64,000 nt of DNA from Polynucleobacter sp. Adler-ghost (GTDB lineage: Bacteria > Pseudomonadota > Gammaproteobacteria > Burkholderiales > Burkholderiaceae), in contig NZ_CP061320.1 in NCBI RefSeq assembly GCF_018688495.1, positions 282,586-346,585 on the forward strand. Reading direction: 5' to 3'. Below are positions 27,165 to 35,065 of this stretch, in pieces. A program made the translations under genes and the position numbers. Under the pieces are notes generated by a model. It was not told where the DNA came from and did no database searches. It was given only the letters and a program-made list of their open reading frames with translations. The first letter of the stretch is position 1. Every line of letters begins with the position of its first letter.

Positions 27165-27928
27165 AAATAATTGGGGTAGTGCCAGCAAGAATGGCGGCAT
27201 CTAGATTTCCAGGTAAGCCTTTGAAGTTAATTAAAGGACGGCCAATGATCGAACATGTTTTTAGGCGTGCAGAGTTGTATCAAGGATGGTCTAATCTTGT
27301 ATTGGCAACCTGCGACAATGAGATTCAAGAATACGCTAGCCGTCAATCAATACCTTGTGTAATGACGGGTAGCCACCATGAGCGCGCCTTAGATAGGGTT
27401 GCAGAGGCAGTGCAAAAAATGAATTTGCAAGTAGATGATGAGGATATAGTGGTGTGCGTTCAAGGTGATGAGCCAATGATGCGACCAAATATGATTGATG
27501 CGGTGCTCGAACCTCTTTTAGTAAACACTAGTATTAAAGCAACAATATTGGCAATGCACATAACAGACGAAACTATATGGCTTAATCCAGATACAGTCAA
27601 AATTGTTAGTAATGAGTCTGGCGAGATACTTTATACATCGAGAGCACCAGTTCCCTATTGCAAGGGACAATTTGATGCGAAACATATGGCCAGAAGAATT
27701 TATGGTATCTTTGCCTTCAGGTGGGGTAATTTAAATAAATTTACTGCTCATAAGCAGACAAGATTGGAGCGTCTTGAGGCTTGTGACAGTAACAGGGTAT
27801 TGGACATGGATTTCAGGCAATACATAGCACCATACCCAGAAATAAAGTCCTTTTCAGTCGACAGCCTTAATGACTTAAGTATGGTTGAAGCTTCAATGGA
27901 GAAGGATTTGCTTTGGGGGGCATACTGA
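27161..27928 (+). CDS. 3-deoxy-manno-octulosonate cytidylyltransferase family protein (KdsB-like)
   Basis: A 255-residue CMP-sugar synthetase. GVVPARMAASRFPGKPL is the CTP-binding loop of KdsB, VQGDEPMM the metal-binding region, and YTSRAPVPY a family hallmark. The housekeeping KdsB is expected elsewhere in the genome for lipid A-core, so a copy inside this block suggests activation of a Kdo-like or other acid sugar as CMP derivative for the surface glycan. It overlaps the oxidoreductase by 4 bases. Confidence 0.88.
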   Translation: MKIIGVVPARMAASRFPGKPLKLIKGRPMIEHVFRRAELYQGWSNLVLATCDNEIQEYASRQSIPCVMTGSHHERALDRVAEAVQKMNLQVDDEDIVVCVQGDEPMMRPNMIDAVLEPLLVNTSIKATILAMHITDETIWLNPDTVKIVSNESGEILYTSRAPVPYCKGQFDAKHMARRIYGIFAFRWGNLNKFTAHKQTRLERLEACDSNRVLDMDFRQYIAPYPEIKSFSVDSLNDLSMVEASMEKDLLWGAY

Positions 27929-27945
27929 ATTTTTCAGGCCATCTA

Positions 27946-27966
27946 TTAATATAAGCGTTATATTAA
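27946..27966 (+). repeat. perfect 9-bp inverted repeat just before a start codon
   Basis: TTAATATAA, GCG, TTATATTAA forms a perfect 9-bp dyad with a 3-base centre, ending one base before the ATG at 27967. It fills the gap between the KdsB-like gene and the next ORF and overlaps where a ribosome site should be; no Shine-Dalgarno is visible. It could be an operator or a hairpin limiting translation, though AT-rich dyads can arise by chance. Confidence 0.4.
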
Positions 27967-29859
27967 ATGCCGCTAAAAGAATGTATTTGGATTTGTGATT
28001 CAAAGAATATTGGGTATGCAGCACCAAATTCATCAAAAATACTACTAGATTCTTACTCTACTGATAAGAAAATACTTTCGTTACCAGAGTATATTGATCA
28101 AAAATCGGATAGTCTGAGGTCAAGATTTCTTTCGGAAATTCATGCCCTAGGTGAGATGAACATTCGTGGAAAGAAAGTACAGGAGCATTTACAGGTTTCC
28201 GCTGGCGCCAGCTATTGGTGGATGAGCGCCTTAGCTGAAAAAAGCCCATTTAAATACGACTTCATTGAAGATGTAATCCGCGTATTAGCAATTATGGATT
28301 TATTGGTTGAGAGAAAACCAAATAAAGTTTGCATCTTAATAGAGGGTAAGCCAAATTTAGTCACCTCAATTAAACGTGCATGTAGCACCCTAGGAATTAC
28401 CATTCAAATAATCGGTTCAACTGGGTTAACGCCAAAGTTTAATGCAATTGTTGGGATTAAAAAACTGCCGCTAGCAGTTCAAGCGATTGGTATTGGCTTA
28501 TTAGAGATCTACAAAAAAAGGGGGTTGGGAGAGCGAGGATCGATTATTAGAGCGGCAAAAAACGGAGGGGAGATTTTATTTTTATCCTACTTCATCCATT
28601 TAGACTTTAAATCAATAGAAAAAGGATGTTTTAGATCTGCTCAGTGGAATATTCTTCCCGACATAATTGAATCATTGGGGCTTAATTATAATTTTTTTCA
28701 TCATTTTTTATATAGCGCTGATGTGAGGAGTCCGGCAAGTGGAAATAAATACCTTGATTTTCTAAATGGTCCTCATGATAAAAATGGAAATCATTTTTTT
28801 ATAGACTCTTTTTGGTGTTGGTCCGTACAATTCAATATATGGTGGGAATGGATAAGACTGCAATTCAAGACATTTCATCTTTTAAATATTGAAAATTTGT
28901 TACAAAAAAAGTCCCTTACTTTAATAATTTGGCCAATAATTAAGGACGCATGGGATGATTCTTTGCGCGGGCCGCTATCAATGAGAAACTGTAAATTTCA
29001 GGTTATTTTTAGTGAGATTTTAAAAAATATTCCAAGGCAGAAAATTGGGATATATATTTTTGAGGGACAGCCCTGGGAAAAAGCTTTTATCTACTTCTGG
29101 AGAAAGTATGGTCATGGTAAGTTAATAGGTGTATCAAACTCAACTATGCCATTTTGGCATTTATATTTGTATGAAGATAAGAGAGCATATAACTCCCTTG
29201 GTGAATTCAGTTATTCATTACCCTATCCTGATATTTTGGCCGTCAATGGACTCGATGGATTTAATGCTTCATTATCAGCCGGAATCCCGCTTGAAAAGTT
29301 AGCGGTAGTAGAGGCATTAAGATATTTAGACTTACCTATTAAAAAGCGTATGCCATTCAAAGAGAAAAAAAATTTTAATAAGAAAATTAAAATCTTGATC
29401 TTAGGTGGGATTATCAAAGAAGAGACGGTATTTATCTTAGATTTATTAAGTAATCTAGAGCCATGTATTAGATTAAATATTGATCTGCATATAAAACTGC
29501 ATCCATATTGCGTATTTGATATGAGCAAATATGCACTAAATGATGTTAGCGAGCTGAATAATTCCTTATCCGAAATCATAAATGAGTATGATTTTGTATT
29601 GGCAGAAAATTCAACATCAGCTGCAGTTGATGCCATATTGTGTGGCGTACCTGTTTTTGTGGTTACAAAAGGAAACCATTTAAATTTAAGCCCGATTTTT
29701 AAGGGTGGCGCTGAAATATTTATTAGGGATGCGGATAGCTTAGTTAAAGTTATCCTTAATTTCATCAACAAGAAAGAATATAGGGAAGTTAATAATGTGA
29801 GCTATTGCCTAGATAAAAAAATAACTAAATGGGTAAAATTGATCAACGACAACGTTTAA
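27967..29859 (+). CDS. surface carbohydrate biosynthesis protein, uncharacterised (TIGR04326-like)
   Basis: A 630-residue protein with a Trp/Phe-rich middle (SFWCWSVQFNIWWEWI) and a C-terminal region (about 380-560) that looks like a GT-B domain: IYIFEGQPWEKAFIYFW, LIGVSNSTMPFWHL, PYPDILAVNGLDG, and KLHPYCVFD then VLAENSTSAAVDAILCG. The last segment resembles the donor-binding region of polysaccharide-export and glycosyltransferase proteins. I recall large proteins of this layout in O-antigen clusters of Leptospira (TIGR04326) but am not certain of the match. It begins 38 bases after the KdsB-like gene. Confidence 0.5.
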   Translation: MPLKECIWICDSKNIGYAAPNSSKILLDSYSTDKKILSLPEYIDQKSDSLRSRFLSEIHALGEMNIRGKKVQEHLQVSAGASYWWMSALAEKSPFKYDFIEDVIRVLAIMDLLVERKPNKVCILIEGKPNLVTSIKRACSTLGITIQIIGSTGLTPKFNAIVGIKKLPLAVQAIGIGLLEIYKKRGLGERGSIIRAAKNGGEILFLSYFIHLDFKSIEKGCFRSAQWNILPDIIESLGLNYNFFHHFLYSADVRSPASGNKYLDFLNGPHDKNGNHFFIDSFWCWSVQFNIWWEWIRLQFKTFHLLNIENLLQKKSLTLIIWPIIKDAWDDSLRGPLSMRNCKFQVIFSEILKNIPRQKIGIYIFEGQPWEKAFIYFWRKYGHGKLIGVSNSTMPFWHLYLYEDKRAYNSLGEFSYSLPYPDILAVNGLDGFNASLSAGIPLEKLAVVEALRYLDLPIKKRMPFKEKKNFNKKIKILILGGIIKEETVFILDLLSNLEPCIRLNIDLHIKLHPYCVFDMSKYALNDVSELNNSLSEIINEYDFVLAENSTSAAVDAILCGVPVFVVTKGNHLNLSPIFKGGAEIFIRDADSLVKVILNFINKKEYREVNNVSYCLDKKITKWVKLINDNV

Positions 29860-29888
29860 AATAATCGAAATAAATTAAGGCAAATTAA

Positions 29889-30965
29889 TTGAAAAATACT
29901 TTTGCAAACAAAGTTGTGCTTATTACTGGGCATACGGGGTTTAAGGGTAGTTGGTTGTCGCTATGGTTAAGTCATTTGGGTGCGGATGTTCACGGCATTT
30001 CACTCCCAGATCCAATATCATTTCCATCCCACTTTGGTATCACTCAAGGAAGCTATTCGATTACCAACCATTTCTATGATATCTCAAACCCCCTTGAGAT
30101 ATCTAAAGTTATTAAAGAGATTAAGCCTCAATTTATATTTCATTTAGCGGCTCAATCACTCGTTAATAAATCATATCAAAATCCTCTGGAAACATTCCAG
30201 ACTAATGTTATTGGATCCATTAACATTCTTGAGGCAGTAAGATTTATTGATCATCCATGTAATGTCGTTATGGTTACAAGTGATAAATGTTATGAGAATG
30301 TTGAATGGGTTTGGGGCTACAGAGAAAATGATAGATTGGGAGGGGAGGATCCTTACAGTGCGTCAAAAGGTGCGGCAGAACTTGTAATACATTCTTATGT
30401 TGCTAGCTTACTTCCTAATTGCGGGCCAGTTCGTCTAGCTACTGTTAGGGCGGGAAATGTAATTGGTGGAGGTGATTGGGCGGAAAGTCGTATAGTCCCA
30501 GACTGCATGAGATCATGGGGATCTGGGGAAGTAGTAGAGTTGAGAAATCCGCTGTCTACAAGGCCTTGGCAGCATGTATTGGAACCGCTTGGCGGATATT
30601 TGTTGTTAGCGAAAAATTTAAATGATTGCCAATTACTTCATGGCGAGGCATTTAATTTTGGGCCTAATTCCGAACAAAATCGCTCAGTAGCTGAGTTAGT
30701 TGGCGCTCTGTCACTTAGGTGGCCTGGTACGGATTGGAAGGATGCATCCAAATTAACTAAGTCGTTTAAAGAGGCTGGCTTACTTAAGTTAAATTGTGAC
30801 AAGGCGCTAAACCTTTTAGGTTGGAAATCACTATTAAAATTTACCGATACTGTTGAAATGACCGTGGAATGGTATAAAAATTATTATGAAAATAAAGGTG
30901 ATATAGCTGAATATTCTTTGGGTCAAATTAACTCATATATGAAGAGAATAAAAAATGACGTGTGA
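29889..30965 (+). CDS. rfbG: CDP-glucose 4,6-dehydratase
   Basis: A 358-residue extended SDR that converts CDP-glucose to CDP-4-keto-6-deoxyglucose. VVLITGHTGFKGSWLSLWL is the RfbG-type nucleotide loop (HTGFKGSW is distinctive), MVTSDKCYEN and DPYSASKGAAE (Tyr-Lys) are catalytic segments, and RAGNVIGGGDWAESRIVPD is the CDP-sugar-binding stretch. Start is TTG 29889 preceded by TTAAGG at 8 bases. It heads a four-gene CDP-sugar set. Confidence 0.92.
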   Translation: MKNTFANKVVLITGHTGFKGSWLSLWLSHLGADVHGISLPDPISFPSHFGITQGSYSITNHFYDISNPLEISKVIKEIKPQFIFHLAAQSLVNKSYQNPLETFQTNVIGSINILEAVRFIDHPCNVVMVTSDKCYENVEWVWGYRENDRLGGEDPYSASKGAAELVIHSYVASLLPNCGPVRLATVRAGNVIGGGDWAESRIVPDCMRSWGSGEVVELRNPLSTRPWQHVLEPLGGYLLLAKNLNDCQLLHGEAFNFGPNSEQNRSVAELVGALSLRWPGTDWKDASKLTKSFKEAGLLKLNCDKALNLLGWKSLLKFTDTVEMTVEWYKNYYENKGDIAEYSLGQINSYMKRIKNDV

Positions 30966-31386
30966 TGAGATTAGAAAATTCCCATTGAAAAGATTACGAG
31001 TGAATGGTGGAGATGTTTTGCATGGAATGAAAGCTAGTGATATTGGATATAAGGGCTTTGGGGAAGTATATTTTTCTTGGGTTGAGGCTAACGCAATCAA
31101 AGGCTGGAAACGTCACAAAAGGATGACGTTAAATTTAGTCGTGCCAACAGGTGATGTGAGGTTTATATTCTTTGACAATGCTGATAATTCTCATTTTAAG
31201 GAATTAATTATAGGGGATCAAGATTATTCAAGGTTATGCGTTCCCCCTGGCATTTGGTTTGGTTTTCAGGGTATATCAAATGGTAAGGGCAGTCTAATAA
31301 TGAATTTGGCTGATATCATTCATGACCCAATAGAGGTGGAGAGAATTCCATTGGATGCCGTTTCGTTTGATTGGAGAAGAGAGTGA
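30955..31386 (+). CDS. RmlC-like sugar 3,5-epimerase family protein
   Basis: A 143-residue cupin-type protein. RVNGGDVLHGMKASD, FSWVEANAIKGWKRHKRMTLNLVVP, VRFIFFD and the LCVPPGIWFGFQGIS stretch follow the dTDP-4-dehydrorhamnose 3,5-epimerase layout (catalytic His in WKRHK). It is shorter than RmlC (about 180). It overlaps rfbG by 11 bases and the rfbF-like gene by 4. In CDP-sugar routes this type of enzyme epimerises the 4-keto-6-deoxy intermediate. Confidence 0.75.
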   Translation: MTCDEIRKFPLKRLRVNGGDVLHGMKASDIGYKGFGEVYFSWVEANAIKGWKRHKRMTLNLVVPTGDVRFIFFDNADNSHFKELIIGDQDYSRLCVPPGIWFGFQGISNGKGSLIMNLADIIHDPIEVERIPLDAVSFDWRRE

Positions 31387-32150
31387 AGACAGTAATATTA
31401 GCTGGAGGATTTGGAACTAGACTTTCTGAATATACTGAATTGATACCAAAGCCAATGGTGGAAATAGGCGGTGTTCCTATTTTGATTCATATTATGAATC
31501 TTTATGCCCATTATGGGCATAAAGATTTCTATCTAGCATTGGGTTACAAAGCAAATTTAATTAAGCAGTATTTCCTAAATCTTGCGAATTCTAGCCTTGA
31601 TTTTACGATTGAATTAAAGGATGGCAAGATCATTGGTCACAATTCTAAGGGTTTCGACTGGAAGGTTACGCTTGTTGATACGGGCGTGAACTCTATGACA
31701 GGGGGCAGATTAAAGAGATTGAAGGATTATTTGGGCAACGAACCATTTTTCCTGACATATGGGGATGGATTATCAAATATAAATATCAATGAATTGGCCA
31801 AGTTTCATAGTGAGAATAAAAGGTTAGTAACTGTTTCAGCTGTGAGACCGATTGCTAGATTTGGTGAGCTATCCATAGATCCAAATGGGACTGTCAGAAG
31901 CTTTAAAGAGAAGCCACAGATTGATCAAGGCTGGATAAATGGCGGCTATTTCGTTATTGACCCAAAATTTATAGACTTAATTCAAGGTGACGACACTGTT
32001 TTGGAGAAAGAGCCGCTCGAGCGGGCAGCAGAAATGGGGGAATTGGTTGCAAGAAGGCATCAAGGTTTTTGGCAATGCATGGATACAAAAAGAGATTTAG
32101 ATGCGTTAAGGGATGAGTGGGACAGTGGAGGGGCCCGATGGAGGATTTAA
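31383..32150 (+). CDS. rfbF: glucose-1-phosphate cytidylyltransferase
   Basis: A 255-residue enzyme that makes CDP-glucose. I use GTG 31383, which overlaps the preceding TGA (GTGA) and puts the start at VKTVILAGGFGTRLSEYT, the family's usual N-terminus. LIPKPMVEIGG, YFLTYGDGLSNI (metal-binding Asp) and FWQCMDTKRDLDAL are RfbF hallmarks. Length agrees with the family (about 257). It supplies substrate to RfbG, which here lies upstream of it rather than downstream. Confidence 0.92.
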   Translation: MKTVILAGGFGTRLSEYTELIPKPMVEIGGVPILIHIMNLYAHYGHKDFYLALGYKANLIKQYFLNLANSSLDFTIELKDGKIIGHNSKGFDWKVTLVDTGVNSMTGGRLKRLKDYLGNEPFFLTYGDGLSNININELAKFHSENKRLVTVSAVRPIARFGELSIDPNGTVRSFKEKPQIDQGWINGGYFVIDPKFIDLIQGDDTVLEKEPLERAAEMGELVARRHQGFWQCMDTKRDLDALRDEWDSGGARWRI

Positions 32151-33070
32151 CAGGCCTGAATATACTTGTGATTGGTGGGACTGGTTATTTAGGGCGTCAT
32201 ATAGCAGCAAGAGCCAATGAATTGGGGGCCAAAGTTTATTGTGTTTCAAAAAATAAACAACCACCGAAAAAAAAAATGCCAGGGATTATTTATTGGAAAG
32301 TTGATATTACAAACAATGCTGAGATAGAAATATTAAGAAATGTGCAGTTTGAATTTGTTGTTAATGCATCAGGATATGTTGATCATACATATTACAAGGA
32401 TGGTGGGAAAAGTGTAATTGACATGCACTTAATTGGACTATTTAACATTATTAGTTGTTTAGATAGATCTAGATTAAAAAGGTTCGTTCAAATAGGTAGT
32501 AGTGATGAGTATGGGAAAGTTGCCGCCCCTCAAAAAGAATCTGTAAGAGAGATGGCAAGCACTCCATATGCATACTCAAAAGTTGCATCAACACACTTTA
32601 TTCAGATGTTGTATAGATCTGAGGGATTTCCTGGTGTGGTGGCAAGGCTATTTTTGATTTACGGGCCTGAACAGGAGTCTAATAGACTAATACCTCAAAT
32701 CATGGGTGCTGCAAGAGGAGTAAAGCAAATACAGTTCACAAAAGGAGAGCAAATAAGAGATTTTAGTTATATCGATGATGTGGTGTCTGGTATTTTTAAA
32801 ATTCTTTTGGGTGGCAACTCCCTGAATGGAGAAGTTATCAATATAGGAAGTGGAGTGGCGGTTAGCGTTCGGACTATTATTGAAATGATTTCTAAGATTG
32901 CCAAAATAAAAAAAATAAAATTAGGCGGAAAAGAATATAAAGAGAATGAAAACATGCAACTTTATCCAGATTTATCAAAATCCAAAAGATTATTAACTTG
33001 GCTGCCTGTAGTTCAGCTAGAAAAAGGCCTAAAAATTACATGGGGCTCTATAAATAATGACAAAACCTAG
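32138..33070 (+). CDS. NAD-dependent epimerase/dehydratase (CDP-4-keto-sugar reductase candidate)
   Basis: A 310-residue extended SDR started at ATG 32138, preceded by a GGAGGGG ribosome site inside the rfbF end. ILVIGGTGYLGRHIA is the cofactor loop, FVQIGSSDEYG and TPYAYSKVASTHF (Tyr-Lys) the active site, and VARLFLIYGPEQESNRLIPQ a sugar-binding segment. It resembles CDP-abequose/CDP-4-keto-sugar reductases, and with RfbF, RfbG and the epimerase would give a CDP-6-deoxyhexose. Final stereochemistry cannot be read off. Confidence 0.75.
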   Translation: MEDLTGLNILVIGGTGYLGRHIAARANELGAKVYCVSKNKQPPKKKMPGIIYWKVDITNNAEIEILRNVQFEFVVNASGYVDHTYYKDGGKSVIDMHLIGLFNIISCLDRSRLKRFVQIGSSDEYGKVAAPQKESVREMASTPYAYSKVASTHFIQMLYRSEGFPGVVARLFLIYGPEQESNRLIPQIMGAARGVKQIQFTKGEQIRDFSYIDDVVSGIFKILLGGNSLNGEVINIGSGVAVSVRTIIEMISKIAKIKKIKLGGKEYKENENMQLYPDLSKSKRLLTWLPVVQLEKGLKITWGSINNDKT

Positions 33071-33932
33071 TAGGAATCAACTAGTTTCAATAATTATGAA
33101 TTGTTATAACGGTGAAAAGTATTTATCAGAGGCTGTCGATAGCATTCTAAGTCAAACATATCAAAATTGGGAATTAATATTTTGGGATAATCATTCGGTA
33201 GATAACTCAAAAAAAATAATTAAAAGCTATTCTGATTGCAGAATTAAATACATAAGGAGTGAAAAACATACCACCCTGACAGAAGCTAGAAATGGTGCAA
33301 TAAGACATTCATGTGGAGAATTTATTGCATTTTTGGATGTCGATGATAAGTGGAGCCCAGATAGGCTTACCCTCCAAATAAAAAATTTTAGGGATGAGGA
33401 TGTAATGCTTGTTTATGGAAACTATTATATACAAGCTCAAGGATTACGCAGACCAAAATACTACTTCAGATTGCCGAAAGGGTATATATTTAATCAGCTA
33501 ATATCCAACTACAGAGTTGGTTTATTAACACTATTGATAAGAAGAAAAGTATTTTTTGAGCTTGGAATAATTTTTAATGAAAATTATCAAATTATTGCCG
33601 ATTACGACCTAGTGTTAAATATTTCAAAAAATTGTAAGATTGGATGTACCCAAAAAAAAATAGCTACATATCGAATACATGCTGACAATGATTCGAATAA
33701 AAGGATAGACTTATTAATTTCTGAGTATGAGCAATGGATAAATACTTTCAAATTGCCAAATACTAGCAGAGTATATGTTAATAATAAGTTAAATTATATA
33801 ATGGCAAATAAATATTTGAAATATCAAGATAAAAAATCAGCCTATAATTCAATAAATAAAGTTGTCGGATTTAGTCCTAAGAAAATATATTATTATATGA
33901 AGGTGCTTGCACCAGAGTTTCTATTAAAATAG
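33057..33932 (+). CDS. glycosyltransferase family 2
   Basis: A 291-residue inverting GT-A enzyme. LVSIIMNCYNGEKYLSEAVD, SILSQTYQNWELIFWDNHS, ARNGAIRHSCGEFIAFLDVD (the metal-binding DxD appears as DVDD) and ADYDLVLNI (acceptor region) are classical GT2 motifs. No membrane helix. It overlaps the preceding epimerase by 14 bases. Very AT-rich codon use compared with the right half of the window. Transfers a sugar to the lipid-linked repeat unit. Confidence 0.9.
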   Translation: MTKPSRNQLVSIIMNCYNGEKYLSEAVDSILSQTYQNWELIFWDNHSVDNSKKIIKSYSDCRIKYIRSEKHTTLTEARNGAIRHSCGEFIAFLDVDDKWSPDRLTLQIKNFRDEDVMLVYGNYYIQAQGLRRPKYYFRLPKGYIFNQLISNYRVGLLTLLIRRKVFFELGIIFNENYQIIADYDLVLNISKNCKIGCTQKKIATYRIHADNDSNKRIDLLISEYEQWINTFKLPNTSRVYVNNKLNYIMANKYLKYQDKKSAYNSINKVVGFSPKKIYYYMKVLAPEFLLK

Positions 33933-33937
33933 TTTCC

Positions 33938-35065
33938 ATGAAGAAAAATATAATAGGAGATGGGTTGTGTGCAGCCGGGGCTCTACTTGGTTGTAATGTT
34001 AAAAAAGATGACTACCAAATATTTCTTAGTAATACAACTGGCGCTGACTTTGAAAAAGTATCCACCAATTGGAGATTGAGCCCGATAATCTCCAGCAAGG
34101 CTTTCGGAGGCCTGTCAAAGAGCTATCATGGAATAATGCCAGCCTCTGTAATTTTGGATATAAATAATAGCCCTATATGGAGAGCATTAGGGTATGAAAA
34201 ACTTAGAAAGTTATATATAGCTGACTACATGTCGGAGTCAAAAATTTTCATCCCTTATTTCCCCATACGACCTGGTCAAATTATAAAAAAATTTTCCAAT
34301 CCTAGCAAAATTAGCCGGAGAGAAAATCTCGATTTAAAGGCGTTAATCAACGATAAAAATAGCAAGACCTTCTTGGCGCTTTCGGTTATCGGCAATCTCC
34401 GAGTATTGCAAAGCCTAAATCTCATAAACAAAAAAGTTACTGTTGACGATCATGTAATTATTAGAATGGGCTCTATAGGTGGTGAAGAGCTTTTTGAATA
34501 CTTAAATGGTGAGGAGCTTGTTAAGAGGTTTAGCAAGGGGATTGCTATAGAAAGTCTTGAAATTTCAACCGGTTGCACGATTTTTTTTAGACCTAATTTT
34601 GGTGAATATAATTTCGATATTGACTACACCGCATCAGTCAATGGACTTGGAAAATTGTTTATGAAATTTGATTCACCGGCAAAAATTCGGGAAGCATTCT
34701 TCAACAAAACAGGCTATCCAACTCGACATAATTCTTACAATATTTTTGCTCAGATCCACATGCCAGACATCTATTCAATGGAGGGGGGTATCGTAACGGA
34801 ATCAGTAGACTCGCAGGCTAAATTTTACGAAATAAAATTAAAGGTATTAAATTTAATAACAAGAAAATTTAATACCTTTAAGGTATATAAAAATGATTCC
34901 CCGGAAAGTATTTTGCCTGGCATACACTTATCCTATGATAGGGAGGTTATCTCAGGTATACCCCGTAATTTAGAAATTCTTGATACTTCACTTTGCAATG
35001 ATAATAGTAAGCATCCATCAATTATTGCAATGTGTAAATCATTTCATAAAACAATATTATTATGA
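33938..35065 (+). CDS. uncharacterised protein, faintly GMC-oxidoreductase-like
   Basis: A 375-residue protein without a confident family. The N-terminus DGLCAAGALLGCNV and the C-terminus SGIPRNLEILDTSLCN (compare the GMC ending with NLYVVDASxxP) followed by HPSIIAMCKSF recall GMC/FAD oxidoreductases, and FGGLSKSYHGIMP occurs where such proteins bind flavin. The classic GxGxxG loop is not intact. It sits between two glycosyltransferases and overlaps the next start by 4 bases. A perfect 17-bp inverted repeat lies inside the gene. Confidence 0.4.
   Translation: MKKNIIGDGLCAAGALLGCNVKKDDYQIFLSNTTGADFEKVSTNWRLSPIISSKAFGGLSKSYHGIMPASVILDINNSPIWRALGYEKLRKLYIADYMSESKIFIPYFPIRPGQIIKKFSNPSKISRRENLDLKALINDKNSKTFLALSVIGNLRVLQSLNLINKKVTVDDHVIIRMGSIGGEELFEYLNGEELVKRFSKGIAIESLEISTGCTIFFRPNFGEYNFDIDYTASVNGLGKLFMKFDSPAKIREAFFNKTGYPTRHNSYNIFAQIHMPDIYSMEGGIVTESVDSQAKFYEIKLKVLNLITRKFNTFKVYKNDSPESILPGIHLSYDREVISGIPRNLEILDTSLCNDNSKHPSIIAMCKSFHKTILL
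34838..34881 (+). repeat. perfect 17-bp inverted repeat inside a coding region
   Basis: TTAAAGGTATTAAATTT (34838-34854) is exactly complementary to AAATTTAATACCTTTAA (34865-34881), with a 10-base loop. It codes for the run KVLNLITRKFNTFK and keeps the reading frame open. There is no T-run after it. As a transcript this would form a stable stem; as DNA, a cruciform. Confidence 0.85.

Noticed and set aside
29223..29771. Long open frame (182 codons) on the minus strand
   Set aside because: It lies entirely within the 630-residue plus-strand gene, has low-complexity Ser/Leu/Ile composition and no family features; an antisense shadow.
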